DNA of 64,000 bases. Origin: Saururus chinensis (lineage: Eukaryota; Streptophyta; Magnoliopsida; Piperales; Saururaceae). The notes below the pieces were generated by a model that saw only the letters and a program-made list of their open reading frames with translations, did not search any database and had not been told where the DNA came from. The DNA is taken from positions 22,330,995 through 22,394,994 of the forward strand of contig CP141142.1 of NCBI GenBank assembly GCA_035235625.1, read 5' to 3'. The position numbers and the translations under genes were made by a program. Shown here in pieces: positions 1 through 12,865 of this stretch; within the stretch, counting starts at the first letter, position 1, and each line of letters begins with the position of its first letter.

Positions 1-50
1 ATCCGGCTTATATGAAGTAAGGGAAGATACAGACATGAAAGCAAGGTTAA

Positions 51-2781
51 TGTAACACCTCAGGTTTTCATGATCATAAACAAATAGACAACACGAAACT
101 CAAGGTGTTATCTTACATGGCCAAGCATCACAATCCAGGATCACACCCATGTGCATGTGCAATAACATATATGAAATAACAAAGAATACTCTCTTGGGCA
201 ACATTGTGCCTTATTACAAATCAGCATTAAAACAAAATTTACAGTCCTAATAACTTCAAAAGTCTACCCTGTTAGCACTGTCTATTGCCCACTAATGGAA
301 ACCTGCTACTTTGAATCTGGAACGGAACTTGCATTGCAAAGATCCATGAGTATTTCCACTAATACTCAGTAAGATGCAAGAAAAACCACTCATAATCAAG
401 CCATGGAGATGGTTATAGAAACAAGAGGAAAGTATAGATAATGCATTACTTGACACCGGTTGCAACATACCAATACATAATGGCAAAAATACACACTATA
501 TGTTGATTTAAAACATTACTCATAGAATCTGACCTTTAATTAGTAAATGACAAAATCAACTCAAGCATGATTAGACTCTGCTCAGGAAACAATTTAACTT
601 ATTGCTTCCCAAACGCAGACTATTGCTCAAAGGAGTAAATTGTATACCAACAATAAATCCAGGCATCCCTAGAGATCTACTCATATCAACCATGGGCCTA
701 AAGATAAGGGTACCATCGTGCTCATGGACATATCGACCGGAGGTAGATGAGCCTTCCATGATGCTTAAAAACCTAAATGCAGGCGAAGTGCTCAAAAGAG
801 CTGGGGACCAAAGCCCCGAAAGTGTTGAGACCTCAAAGGCCGGTAACCACACGGGTTAATGCTGCCATGGCTATTTGCAGTGAGCTTACTTGAACTCTAA
901 TTCAATGATAAAGGAAATGAAACTAGATACTTTAAACTTATAGCTGAGAGGCAACAAGCAATAATATCCCTTTTTGGAATCAATCCTACTGACATCATCA
1001 TGTCTAAGAGTGTTGAGGAGTAAATTGGACCCATGCAAAAGGCCCCAAAACTAGCTAGCATATCAGCCTATGAGATTAGTGTCATGTAAGAAGGTTTAGT
1101 CTAGGTACAATTCAGCCATTTCTTCTCTAATTATAAGTAGTTCTTACATTAATCATAAGACAACACTAACACCAATGTTTAAATTAGTATTTAGGAGTCT
1201 TTACATACCCAAGGGCTTAGTTCAATTCAAGAGTTAAACATCAGTTTGCCCCATCCAAATCAGTCCAACACAAAGGTAAAACTGAGCTTAGTTGTCTACA
1301 ATCCGAATCATACGAGGTAAGTTAGACGTTATGATCATCTCAGCACCATTAGTCCAGGTTCAAATCATTCATTTATGCAAGCTTAAGCAGCCGTAAGCTA
1401 ACTACACTATGTTTGGAACACAACCTTCATTTCATCCCTAAAATCAATTACATATCCTTAATATTTATGCACTGCAATTACATCATTCATTATTGGGCTA
1501 ATCCATAATTCAGCCAATGATCTATATTTACTTGAACTCATATGAATCAGAAAAGTATAGATTTGATAAACATTCCAGTTGCAGCAGGACAATGAATAAA
1601 ACCAAATAATGATGCAAACAAATTATAGATTAATCTCAACATGTAGGATTCTATACTTAACAATATGCATCATATGATTTCAGCAAGGCACAAGTCTATT
1701 CACTATCAGGTTGCAGCAAGAATATGAATAAAACCCAAAGAATAATACCAAAGAAAGCATGGGTTAATTGCTGCACAAAACAACATCAGACCGAGACATA
1801 TAGAAGACATTGGCCGGTCCTAACAATTCAAGCTGAAGCACATTAGAGAGCATCAACCAACTCTAACAATTCAGGCTGAAACACCCTATTTAACCAACCC
1901 TAACAATTTACGGCAAAAACACATTAGATTAACAGTAAGATGACTAATTCTAATGAATTAGGGCTAAAATTCATCAAAATAACAGCATGACGACAGATCC
2001 TAATGAATTAGGGTGAAATACATCAGAATCACAACATGATGATAGATCCTAATTAGGTATAGAACTCGTACCTGTGATAATTTATAGGTCGGGGAAAAGC
2101 ATAAGATCATGATTAGCAAGAATATGAGTGTAAAAAGTACATCCTACCTCTACTAGCCCACCTCCAAAACCATGGTCCTTCGCTCCTAAGCCCTTACTTC
2201 TATGCTGGGTTCGACGGTGCTAAAATTGCCTCTCTTCAAGCTGCTGGCCATGGTGCTTTGATGGAGAAAAAGTAAAAAAGAGTGGCTAGGCAAAAAGTTT
2301 GTGCCTCCACCCCGCTTAGTCTATTTATTAACCACCTTCCTATTTTATAGGGGATCAATTAAATCAGGCGGGCCAGACCAGAGGGCTGGTGCATCCCCCC
2401 TAGAGGCCTTACTAACCCCTCCCCTATTTTCTAGGGGATGTACCAAACATTAAGTGACTGGAAGGGAACTGGTGTGTCTACCCTCTATAAACTAAGACTC
2501 CCTCTCTCCCCATTGTATGCGTAGTAAGGCTGGACCCTTACTTGCCAAAGTCCCCCCCCCACCAAGGCCAGACCCAGACCCCCTATATACCAAAGTGGCC
2601 CCTTCACACCAAGGTCGGACCCCCTATTGCCAAAGTGGCTCCTTCACAACTAAGGCTTGCACCCCTTATACCCTACATGGTTATAATTAACATAATTATA
2701 TGATTCCAAACAATCAAGCAAATAGTACAAACATATACAAGTAAAAAAATTTACCTATGATTAGGGATCAGGGGTGTTATA
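51..2781. mobile_element. Solo LTR (Tekay/Del-like ends) inserted in gag of element A
   Basis: The unit begins TGTAACACCTC and ends GGGGTGTTATA, a near-perfect terminal inverted pair of the TGTAACACC...GGTGTTACA kind common in long LTRs of the Tekay/Del chromovirus lineage. The flanking 5 bp are GTTAA (46-50) and GTTAG (2782-2786). The gag copy in element C reads GTTAG uninterrupted at the same place, so this is a target-site duplication with one later change. At 2731 bp it fits the length of such LTRs. No internal coding region or second LTR is present, which is why I call it solo. The final CA has become TA. Its last 500 bases are C-rich with imperfect CCAAAGTGGCYCCTTCAC repeats. Family assignment is inference; the insertion itself is well supported. 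Confidence 0.85.
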
Positions 2782-3730
2782 GTTAGACCAGCTGACTAGA
2801 AAAGTAAAAGCATGAACCTTGCTAGAAACATGAATTCCGCCAACCAAATTCAAAATGAAGTGTGTTCTCTGTGTGCAAGTTCAATACACACTACTCAAGC
2901 GTGTCCTTCCATGTTAGGTTATTCTGAGTGCTTTGCTGAAAAAGTAAATGCACTAAATAATTATGGGAAACCATTTAGCAGTTCCTTCTTTGACACATAT
3001 AATCCAAATTGTCAAAATCATCCAAATTTCTCTTTGAGATAAAGCAAGCCTCCCATGAATACAGTAGCGATGCCAATGCAACAGATGTCCTCTCAATTTA
3101 GGCAGCCTAACCCCTCCTACACCTCATTCCCCAATTAGCTCCTCAAGTTATTGACCACCATGTCAACAATCATCACTGAAGAGTCTCTCAAAACAATCAT
3201 GCGGTCGACTACTATACTATATTAGAACTTAAAAATTCTAGTCAAATGAACACTAAAGCCATAGCTAAACTAGAAACTCAAATTGGCCAATTAGCAACTC
3301 AAGTAGGGGAGAGAAAGAAAGGCAAGTTTCCCAATCAACCTTTACCCAACCCTAAAGTCCAATATGTTGTTAGTAATACTTCAAGTTCATCACATGACAA
3401 GGGGCATGTCCAGTCAATCACCACTCTTAGATATGGGCGACATGTTGACAATCATGTCAAAATGCATGTAGAAGAGGGAACTACGAATACTAAAACAGAG
3501 AGTGGTAAATAGGAACCCAATGCCTCCCCACATATTTTAGTTGACCCCCTAGTTAGGAGCTTTGTGTCTAAAGCCCCATTTCCTCACAAACTAGTTAATC
3601 CTAAGAAAAATGTGTAGTTTGGATATATTTTAGAGGTGTTTAAGCAAGTGCATATAAACATCCCATTCCCTGATACTATCCAACAAGTGCCCTCTTATGC
3701 TAAATTTGAAAAGACATAGTCACAGTCAAG
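2782..3730 (+). pseudogene. gag: gag C-terminal half of element A (broken)
   Basis: This continues the gag that is interrupted at base 50. It contains a degenerate zinc-knuckle-like stretch (CSLCASSIHTTQAC, 2860-2900), then the Pro/Gln/Asn-rich linker, and near 3250-3510 the segment ETQIGQLATQVGE...KGKFPNQPLPNPK that is shared with elements B and C. Such Gag proteins package the retrotransposon RNA in cytoplasmic particles. Frames are interrupted near 3042 and 3512 and by further stops towards 3720, so no intact Gag could be made. Sister copies in the window (23,353-24,700 and 14,769-16,392) show the undamaged order. Confidence 0.75.
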
Positions 3731-3734
3731 AGGA

Positions 3735-4526
3735 AAATAAATATTCTTGAAAAGGCATTCCTGATAGATCAAGTAAGTTCTATCATTCAATGTAAATTCA
3801 TTGTCCAAATATAAGGACCCTAGTTATCCCACAATTTCAAACAAGATAGGGGATCATCACATTAAATGGGCTTTATTACATTTAGGGGCTAGTGTGAATT
3901 TATTGTCATATTTTGTGTATGTTGAATTGGGATTGGGAGAGTTGAAACCCACATCAATAACACTTCAATTACCTGATAGATCTATAAAAAATTCTCGAGG
4001 TGTTGTTGAAGATATTATAATTAAGGTTGACACATTTTAATTTATAGCGGACTTTGTAGTCCTTGATACTCATCCTGTTCAAAATATCCATGGGCAAATT
4101 CCTATCATTTTGGGTCATCCTTTCTTGGCTACATCGAATTATCTACTGAATTGTAGAAATAGGGTGATAAAAATATCCTTCGGTAACATGACGGTTGAAC
4201 TCAATATTGTTGACATAAGCAAACAGCCACTAGACATGGAAGATATGAATGGAGTTAACCTAATTGATGGTTTTGTTCATAATACCTTCCTCCAATCACA
4301 TTTTGAGGATCCCTTAGAGGCTTGTCTAGCCCACTTTGGTTGTAGGGTTGACATTGACAAATCAATTGAGGAGGTCAATTCATTGCTAGATTTTGTTCCT
4401 CTCATGAGTACTGAAAAATGGAAACCTAATGTGGCTCTTCTTTCATTATCATCATCACCACCCTTTCCATCAACTGTAGAACCCCCCAAGATGAATCTAA
4501 AGCCATTACCTGGCACCCTCAAGTAA
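3735..4526 (+). pseudogene. Aspartic-protease-like region of element A
   Basis: The stretch around 3866-4040 reads LLHLGASVNLL followed by LGLGELKPTSITLQLPDRS, and 4086-4170 reads IHGQIPIILGHPFLATSN, the retropepsin-like fold of Athila polyproteins. The active-site triad normally written DLGAS is HLGAS here, so the catalytic Asp is lost. A stop near 4040 separates the two halves. The tail (to 4526) is the acidic, Ser/Pro-rich linker before the reverse transcriptase. The same region in element B has NLGAS and in element C DLGAS, so each copy has decayed independently. Confidence 0.75.
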
Positions 4527-4718
4527 GTGTTTTTAGGTTCTTCAAACACTTTACCAGTCATCATAGCTTCCAATTTAGATAATAATGAAGAGAAAAAATT
4601 AATTGATGTCCTTAAAGATCACAAGGAGGCTATTGATGTGCTTAAAGCGGCACAATCGGTACCTTGGAGTTTCACGCAAAGAAAGGGAAGGAAGAAGGAA
4701 GAAAGGGAAGAAGAAGGT

Positions 4719-4953
4719 GAATATCCAATTGTATAACCAACAAAGAAGTGAGGGTGCGACCCATATAGGGAGCTGACCCACTCACCTAGGAGTCATGCCA
4801 TCTAGTGGGACTGGCTATCCCGCGGTCCATTAGCTAGCTCAATACAGTTATTTCTCCTAATACATAAGTAAATACGAGGAAAGTATAAAAGAAAGTAGCC
4901 TAATATAATGAAATAACATGAAAATAAGTACTCCGGGTGATCGTGCACAACAC
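4719..4953. repeat. Unclassified ~235-bp dispersed block, copy 1
   Basis: This block has a clear second copy at 29,681-29,916. Shared landmarks are CAATTGTATAACC / CAATTGCATAACC, CCCATATAGGGAG, CTAGTGGG, GGCTATCCCG, AATACATAAG and CGTGCACAACA. Here it lies inside a foreign stretch (about 4640-5020) that replaces part of the protease-to-RT linker of element A. I do not recognise a family. It is not part of the Athila coding region, because elements B and C lack it at this position. Confidence 0.7.
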
Positions 4954-5039
4954 TCCACCACGCTTCCGCTATTCGCCTTGACCTCAAGGTGACCAAGTCG
5001 GGTAGCGAGCCATGTTCAAATGGGTGAGTCACGTTCAAC

Positions 5040-6342
5040 TTGTGCCAGAGAAGTCTCGCATAACAGTAGTCTAAGAATAATTTTGATGAGTTAGTCTTGG
5101 CCCATGTTCAAATAGGTTGGCATGTTTGTATTGACTATAGGAAGTTGAATGCTATGACAAGGAAAGATCACTTTCCTCTTCCTTTCATAGATCAAATGTT
5201 AGAGAGGTTAGCCAACCATGCTTATTATCACTTTCTGGATGGGCATTCTAGTTATAACCAAATACCCATGACACTTGAGGATCAAGAGAAGATGACCTTC
5301 ACTTGTCCTTTTGGGATATTTGCCTACTGTCGCATGCCCATTGGGTTATGCAATGCACCTGCTAGTTTCCAGCGGTGCATGATTAGCATTTTCTCAGACA
5401 TGGTAGAGCATTTCCTAGAGGTGTTTATGGATGATTTTCCTATCTTTGGCTCTACATTATCCCTAGTGGTAGTGCAGTATAAAAAGAAGAATCTTGTACT
5501 TAATTGGGAGTAATGTCATTTCATGGTACATAAGGGAATTATTCTTGACATATCATATCATGTAAGGGCATTGAGGTTGATAAAGGTAAAATTGATTTAA
5601 TTTCTCATCTTCCACCTCTATGAACTATACAAGAAATTAGATCATTTTTAGGTCATGGAAGCTTTTATTGGAGATTCATCAAAAACTTTACTAAAACTTC
5701 TAGACCATTATGCAATTTACTTACCAAGGAATCTCCATTTGTCTTTTATGATGAGTGCCTCCATGCTTTTAAAAGGTTGAAAGCTAAATTGACCTCTGCA
5801 CAAATTATTTGACCACCTAATTGGAGTATGCAGTTTGAAATTATGTGTGATGGCTCTAATTATGCTATAGTTGCTATTTTAGGGCAGCGCATTGATAAAC
5901 TTCACCATGTGATCTATTATGCCAGTAAAACTCTAAATGATGGCTCAACTACTCCACCACTGAAAAAGAGCTATTAGTTACTATTTTGGCACTCGATAAA
6001 TTTAGGTTCTATTTATTAGGGTCTAAGGTCTTTGTCTATTCAAATCATGTTGCATTGAAGTACCTTTTGTCTAAAAAGGATGCTAAACCTCATCTTATCC
6101 AATGGATATTGTTGCTACATGAATTTGATCTTAAAATTCAAGATAAGAAGGGTTTTGAAAATGTTGTAGCAGACCACTTATCTAGATTGACTGTTGATTT
6201 TACTAATGATTCTGTACCTATTATTGAGTCTTTTCCTGATGAGCATTTACTTCATATCTCCCAATGGCCTTGTTATGTTGATATAGTGAATTATCTTGTT
6301 ACTAAGAAAATTCCTTCTCATTGGACTAAACAAGATATATGA
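5040..6342 (+). pseudogene. pol: Reverse transcriptase and RNase H of element A (broken)
   Basis: The RT core is readable from 5097: VCIDYRKLNAMTRKDHFPLP, then the palm motif FMDDF (YXDD box equivalent) near 5425-5440, ending at a stop at 5513. RNase H follows in other frames: FEIMCDGSNYAI near 5840, and the 5986-6342 segment with [20 protein letters not shown] and VVADHLSRL. The normal role is copying element RNA into cDNA. Region II of RT is changed (GHSSYNQ where the family usually has GYSGYNQ), and at least three frameshifts or stops split the domain, so it is inactive. Confidence 0.85.
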
Positions 6343-7518
6343 AAATTTTTAGCTAAGGTTAAGTACTTCTTTTAAGACGTCCTTACTTGTTTCGAATATT
6401 GTCCCAATCAAATAATTAAGAGGTGTGTTCCTAAAAATGATAACCAAAGTGTCATCATCTTTTGTCATGATCATGATTGTGGTGGCCACTTTAGTACTAG
6501 AAAGACTACTGCGAAGATTTTGCAATGTGGATTTCACTGGCCCACCACTTTTAGAGAATCTAACACTTAATGCTCAGCTTATGAAAGATGCCAAAAGTTA
6601 TTGAGTATTTCACACAAAAATATGATGCCACTAAACCCAATTTTGATAGTTGAGATATTTAATGTTTGGGGCATTAATTTTATGGGTCCCTTTTCTAATT
6701 CTTTTGGTAATATGTACATCCGTTTTGGGGTACATTATGTGTTTAAGTGGGTAGAGGCTATTGCATGCAAAACCAATTATCACAAGGTTGTGGTCTAGTT
6801 TTTAAGAGAGAATATTTTTGCATGCTTTTGTACTCCACATGCCATCGTTAGTGATGGGGGGAAGCATTTCTATAATAGGATTTTTGAGCAGTTAATGAAT
6901 AACTATGGTATAAACCATAAAATTGCTACACCTTACTATCCACAGACTAGTGGTCAAGTTGAGATTTTTAATAGGGAGATCAAATACATTTTGGAGAAAA
7001 CGGTAAACCCTAATAGGAAAGATTAATCTTTACGACTTATTGATGCATTGTGGGCATATCGTACTGCATTTAAAACTCCCATTGGAATGTCTCCATATAG
7101 AATTGTTTTTGGCAAGGCTATAAAGCAATTAAATTTTGATCTTAACAAGGCAAGTGTTCATGGGAAGTTGCAGATTAATGAGTTGGAGGAAATTTGAAAT
7201 GATGCTTATGATTGTGTTAAAACTTACAAGGACCGAATGAAAAAGGTTCATGGTCTGAACATTTTGAGGAAATCTTTTACACATGGTCAAAAGGCCCTTT
7301 ATAATTCCCTTTTGCATTTATTTTATGGAAAATTGAGATCTCGATGGACAAGACCTTTCATAGTTCGTACTGTTTATTCTCAAAGAGCTTTTGAGATTGA
7401 GAATCCTAGTAATGGTGATGTATTTAAAGTTAATGGTCACTGTGTCAAATCATTTGTAGAGTTGAGGAGTCCATATGTTGATGAATTACTTCTAGAAAAT
7501 CCTGCTTATCAAGACTAA
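6343..7518 (+). pseudogene. Integrase of element A (broken)
   Basis: The HHCC finger region is at 6420-6600, the DDE core at 6620-6990 and the C-terminal KLRSRWTRPFIV region at 7237-7518. The first catalytic residue, in the motif normally GIDFMGPF, reads GINFMGPF near 6670, an Asp to Asn change. The second (SDGGKHF) and the Glu (GQVEIFN) remain. Compared with element C, 42 bases are missing near 7118 (the [12 protein letters not shown] segment), with a short GCT repeat at the join. Stops occur near 6585, 6798, 7025 and 7197. There is no chromodomain, as expected for Athila. Confidence 0.82.
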
Positions 7519-9303
7519 GCTTCAGGAATGTCCAGTAGAAGACAGTAAAATTAGCTATTTTGGGAGGCAACCCAACTTTTCTTTTGTGTGAGTTATTTTT
7601 GTTTAATTTAGTAGTTAGTGTTTTCATTTACTACAGTTAGTTTTTAGTTTGTTATCTTTGTTGACTATTTTAATCATTATTTGGGTGTGCTTATATGATT
7701 CATTATTGATTTCCCATATTTGATTATGCTTATGCCATATTGACCATTTTTCTTTTGATAGCTATGTACATGAGCAAGTTAACAGAGGTGCTATCTCTTC
7801 TTTTTAGTCTTTTCTTATCTCAAGCATTGTATTTATTTTTATTTGACACATTGAGGATAATGTATAGTTTAGGTTTGGGGGTGTAGAAAGAGATTTTTAT
7901 AGAATATGTGCCTCAAATTTATTGAAAAAATGAGAAAATTGAAAAGAAAAGTAGATTTTTATCTTATTTTATGTTTTGGTTATTTACATTGACGTTTCCT
8001 TTAGATATATGACTATATTTAATGATATCAAACCATTTAGAACATGTTTATATGACTTGACGGATTTAATGATTTTGAGTTCTAATTACATCATGTTGGT
8101 TTCTTGTGCTCCTATTTTGAAAAATTAGAAAGACATTTGTCTATGTGAGAATTCGAGCCCTTGATTATGATCTTACATCTTGGTGGATATCATTGAATCT
8201 AAGTAATTATTTTCTTATGAAAGTATAACTTTGGTATGATCTAGTAGTACTCAGGTTATCATAATAGACTTTTAGGCTTGACTATTCTTGGTTTGTAGAT
8301 TAGTCTAGGACTTTATGTTGTCACAATTAAGGTTGAGTATATAATGTGCTCAAGAAAAAGAAAAAAAAAGAAAAGAGAAAAAATTAAATGAATGAAAAAA
8401 TTATAAAGGGCTAAAAAAATAAAATCTCTCTATCAAGTAGACCGGGCCTTGACATGCCTCACTAAGCATAAGGTGTTCTAGTCAAAAGGTAGAGTTGACT
8501 AATTTATGACATGCAAAGCCTTGTAGCCTATTTAGTTTAAGTTATTAAGCTTGAGGGGTATTTTAATACCTAGTGCCTAGAGCCAACTAGATTGGGAGTC
8601 ACTGGCCTAACACTTGTTACATAAATCTTATAGCAAGCTTAAGAAGGCTAAGCCTTACATATGCCATGTGAGATGAGCATAAAGGTCTAGTAGCACATTA
8701 TGTAGTAATACCCTGAATGGGTTGTCAGGTGATCTAGGTTATTTTACTTTTGAAAGAAGGTTTTGCATGATTCTCTATTATGATCTCTTGATGATGAATA
8801 GAAGCTAATGTCTATTTTTTTAGTATTAAATTAAAATTATTGACTGGACACAAGACACATTGAGTTGTTCGTTTCATGAGATTGGGATTATATAATTTTT
8901 TAACATTGTTTATTTTTAAAACTATTATGTTATGTATGAGCACTTGCCACCAATATGAAGTTGCTAAAATGAATTATTGTTTTAGAAGACAAGTTGTATT
9001 ATGCATTACACTTACTTATGATTGATTTTATTAAATGAAGTCAAATGTTTAAGAGGCACTAATTTCCAGAAAAATTAGTTTTAATTTTCTTTCTTTTTCT
9101 ATTTTTAATTTTGTGAGTAGATTCACTACAAACCCTCATGAGATTATAGCTTGTCCACTAGTGTAAGCTAGGGGTTTAAAGAATTGTTACATATGTTACA
9201 TGCAATTGAGATTTCCTACATAAGTGGAGTAGTTAGTTTTGTTTTCTGTTGTTTTTATTTTATTTTTGTTCGAGGACTAGCAAAATGTACGTTTGGCGGT
9301 ATT
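7519..9303 (+). other. Athila 3' non-coding region of element A with polypurine tracts
   Basis: No protein could be supported in these 1.8 kb; if an env-like frame ever existed here it is gone. The tract is shared with elements B and C. Landmarks are CATTGAGGATAATGTATAGTTTAGGTTTGGGGGTGTAG at 7850-7887 in separate short pieces, the text CACTGGCCTAACACTTGTTAC near 8600, and CGAGGACTAGCAAAA just before the 3' LTR. The final purine-rich stretch (about 9280-9303) is the expected plus-strand priming site. Confidence 0.7.
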
Positions 9304-10800
9304 TGATATGCACGTAATATAACCATTTACATATCCCTATTTTATCCATATTTGGATTATTTTTATATTACTATTGGCTTATTAGAATTTAATTCTATTT
9401 TATAGGGTTTCACGGGTATATTGGGGTGGACCCAATTATACTTCATTAGGTTGAAGCTTTAAAAAGGAAGTTACCTGTATTAGGAGTAATCTGAATTTAA
9501 TAATAAACCAGTTTTTGTAGAGGAAGCTGGCTAGAGCCATGAAAAGGTAGAGACGTGGGTGCTGATTTATAATCCATCCTAGGTGTACAAGCCAGGAAAT
9601 GGAAATTTGAGAAGTAACTGTCAAGAATCAGATATGCTCTTATTCTCATTGGTTGCAAAGATGGAACTTATTAATTAGAATTGATCCACTACCATATAAT
9701 GAGTGTAAAAAAGCATATGCTAGATGAAGGAGCTTGTGCTAGCCTTATAAATAACAGATTGGAGCGATTCAAAAGAAGGTAGAAGCACCAAGGTGGAAGG
9801 GAGACCAACGAGAGACAAGGTCAGCAAGGGATGAACCAGAAAAGATAGAAGCAGCCAAATCCTTTTCATGCTTCTGTCCAACAGTTCCAACATGAAATAA
9901 CAGCCACAAGGCAAATTCAGAATAGGCCAAGATAGAAGCTTACCAAACAAAAGAGTAGCCAATGTCCAGAAAAGCCATGTCTAAATTCAGCAAGTTTCAA
10001 TGCCCAGAAAAGAAGTTTAGTTCATGAGTGAAAAACAGAGTTTAAGCTGTGAAAGAAAGAAAGGAAAGTGAAGATTATGGTTATATTCATCAATATTGTA
10101 GCAATTAAAACAAATTTGAATTTTCTTGAATTTCTTCTAAATTTGTATGTTTCTTTTCCCTTAATATAATGGAGATTATGGTTTTAGTTCTTAGGTTAAT
10201 GAGTATCTAAGTTTGTTTTATCTAAAGTAAGGATGATGTTTTATAAATTTATATAGATTAATGATCATGAGAGTTGGTTAAATTTCTTTTACATATGCTT
10301 CAACGGTTGATTGTTCTACCAATTTTTAATTGATAAACTCTATCTTAGATATAAGATGAATCATGTTCTTCTTATAATTTGACATGGTTTTTATTAGTAA
10401 GTTGCTTGGATTTTTAACTCTTGAATTAGGGTTGGGTATTAATTGTGATTTGCATCACATGGATACAATTAATCTTATTAAGTAAATAAGAACATAATTT
10501 TTACTCTTCAAAGAATACTTAATGATGATAATTTTCATAATACATGGGATTGAATTCTAATGTGCTATGAGATAGGTTGAAAATAAATCAATAATCATGG
10601 ACATGACTCTTTCCAAATTAAATCGTGTCAATTGTCATGCCTTAATAATTTGGTTAATTGGATATTTAAATCATTTGATATTGCTTTCTTAGTTTAAATT
10701 GATGCTTAGAGTTTAGATTCTTGTTAGTTATTAGATTTAACTTCGAATTCTATTGCTTATTTTTGAAAGTTTAGGTAATTTTACTTCTTTTATTTACTAG
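9304..10800 (+). repeat. 3' LTR of element A, distal end lost
   Basis: The LTR starts TGATATGCAC right after the polypurine tract, in the same position as the B and C LTR starts. From 10,108 to about 10,800 it aligns by eye to 12,020-12,720 of the C LTR (TTCTTCTAAATT, TTCTTAGGTTAATGAGTA, GGTTGGGTATTAATTGTGATT). After about 10,800 the similarity stops and the usual end (GGATCGACACTC..., then CA and a primer site) is not found, so the 3' end is probably truncated. Confidence 0.65.
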
Positions 10801-11014
10801 ACATAACGAAGAGAGAAATGATTGATCAGAACATGAATTAGCCTTATGTAAAACAAAGCCAAGAGTTTATCTATCACTCACTTCGTAAACCGATCGATTG
10901 CTCAAGGAGTCCTGTGTTAAAATAGTGAACGATCGATCGTTGTCTAAAATGATCAATCACTAACAATTTTAATTGCTCTAAATAAGCCATTCCAAATTGA
11001 AATTCTTTGCTTGT
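10801..11014. other. Unassigned spacer with GATCGATCG motifs
   Basis: No gene or terminal repeat was recognised. The stretch contains CCGATCGATTG and GAACGATCGATCGTTG (10,890-10,945), short palindromes like those in the solo LTR at 55,379-58,835. It separates the fading A LTR from the start of element C. Confidence 0.5.
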
Positions 11015-12840
11015 TGATATGCATGATTTTTATATATTTTACACGCCTATTTACCTTATTTTTCTAGTATATGATTAGGTTAATTAGAGTTTATTTATGT
11101 TAAGATAGATATTAGTGGTGTAATTTAATTATTAGTTGATTTGGGCAATTTAATTGTTTAGGAGTATATTTGAATAAAACCAGTATTCTGCATATGTCTT
11201 ACACGTTTGAATTATGATTGTTTATTTGATTTATGTGATGCATGCTTCCCGAAGAATGTAGACAATGTTTATAAAATTTTATAGTACACTATACATGCTT
11301 GAAAGTGATTTGGACAACTTTATGGAGTTGTGGACACGTTGGACCAGTATTCTGCAACTTAGTACACAGAGAATAGTATTGAATAGGAAAATAAACTATC
11401 CAATGAACAACTTCACCTTCCGGAAAACGTTTTCAACACTTAATTGAACAGAAACATCCATATTATAGTTATTTAGCTTTTGGTGGAATTGAGTATGAAT
11501 TTGAGCAAATAAATTAGGCATTTCAATACCCATTTCAATTTATTTTATGAAGAACATATTTAAAGTTTAAAATTGAAGAATAAGAGATGATTTTCGTAGT
11601 TGCCATTGTTGAACACGAACAAGAGAGAATGAAGAAAGGAAACTGGAAATAAAGTGGGAAAGAATTGAGCAACAAAAAAACTTATAAAAGGATGCTTAAA
11701 CATAGCAAGAAGCTCTTATTTAGGGACAAAATTGGGCACATAAATAAGGAAATTAGTTGTTGTCCATAAAACTATTTAAAGGAAGAGAATAGGGGAGGAG
11801 AATACGATGAACTAGAGCCATATTCCCTTCAATCCCATCTTCTGAAATTGATGAGAGAACACTTTGAAAGTGAGAGAATTAAAGTCCCAAGCTGGAGGAA
11901 TGAAGAAGTAGAAAAAAAATCACAGTTTGTGGGTTACTATATCAGCACTGTTCAGGAGCTGGAGGTCAAAGACAATGAACAGTAACCCGTTACTGTTCAT
12001 CGGTATTGTAGGAGTTCAGAACTTTTTATTTTTTCTCGATTTTCTTCTAAATTGTAAGTTTATTTTCAATTGTTCTAATGGAAATTTTATTTCTTAGGTT
12101 AATGAGTAGCTAAATTTATTTGCTAAGGCTTGGATGAAACTTCATTATAGAATTTCATGATTATGAGACTTAATTAATTTTTCTTAATAGTGGATTTAAT
12201 GTTATTTATTTCTACATCTTCAATTAATAAGATTGATTTGGATATGAGTTTAGTCATGTTTATCTCATGATTTAAATTGGTTTTAATTAGTTTCTTACTT
12301 GTTTTTGTCTTGTTTAATATTGAAATTGGGTATTAGTTGTGATTTACAAATTGTGGATATAATTAATGACTTGATTTTAATCTTTTGAAGTGAGGAGGAA
12401 CAATATATTTCATTATTGTACATGAAAACTTAATGATGATATTTTCCATAATAATGACGATTGAATTTTACATTATTATGAGATGATGTGGAAATATGAT
12501 AAATGATCATGCTTATGAGTTTCTATGATTTAATGAATGTGGATTCCTATGCCTTAGTGTTTTGTTTATTTGGTAGTGTTCTATTTATTTTGCATTGCTT
12601 TCTTATTTTTAGATTAAAGCTTTAGAATTTTGATTTAGATAATTGCCTTGAAATCTTATTTGCTTTTGTTAATTACTTTAGTCTAATTATTATTTTTATA
12701 TTTGTTAACTAGATTATAGTTTATTTGAGATAGATTAAATTTGGTCTTCTAATTTCAAGTCTTAGTGGGATTGACACTCGATTTAAATGTTTAACTACTA
12801 TAGATTTGTGCGCTTGCGAATAAACAATTAAAATTTAACA
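11015..12840 (+). repeat. 5' LTR of element C
   Basis: It starts TGATATGCATG and ends TTTAACA, directly before a tRNA-Asp primer site. It contains the Athila end text GGATTGACACTCG...GCGCTTGCG close to the 3' side. At 1826 bp it is in the normal range for the clade. The opening 150 bases resemble the solo LTR at 20,388 (TTAGGTTAATT, GTTTATTTA, TTAATTATTA), so the two are related families. Confidence 0.82.
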
Positions 12841-12846
12841 AGTTCT

Positions 12847-12865
12847 TGGCGCCATTGTCGGGGAC
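12847..12865 (+). other. Primer-binding site of element C (tRNA-Asp type)
   Basis: TGGCGCCATTGTCGGGGAC, six bases after the LTR end, matches the TGGCGCCGTTGCCGGGGAC site used by Athila elements, complementary to the 3' end of tRNA-Asp. It shows that 11,015-12,840 is a 5' LTR rather than a 3' one. Confidence 0.85.

Larger units (their letters stand above)
1..10800 (+). mobile_element. Element A: Athila-like Ty3/gypsy retrotransposon, decayed, 5' end outside window
   Basis: The order gag, protease, reverse transcriptase, RNase H, integrase, a long 3' non-coding tract, a polypurine tract and a 3' LTR can be followed on the + strand. The reverse transcriptase wording (VCIDYRKLNAMTRKDHFPLP, FMDDF) and the 3' motif TTTAGGTTTGGGGGTGTAG, repeated in the two sister elements here, fit the Athila clade. 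The element starts before base 1, so its 5' LTR cannot be checked. Gag is split by a solo LTR, the protease-RT link is replaced by foreign sequence, and frames are broken throughout. The right boundary near 10,800 is where similarity to the LTR of element C fades. It is a non-functional relic. Confidence 0.85.

Noticed and set aside
571-859. Overlapping 85- and 93-codon frames at the left edge
   Set aside because: They overlap on opposite strands inside the solo LTR and show no domain.
4277-4573. 98-codon minus-strand frame
   Set aside because: It is antisense to the protease-RT linker of element A and has no recognisable motif.
7850-9300. Possible env-like gene downstream of pol in element A
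   Set aside because: Some Athila elements carry one, but no frame, signal peptide or membrane segment could be read here or in the same tract of B and C.
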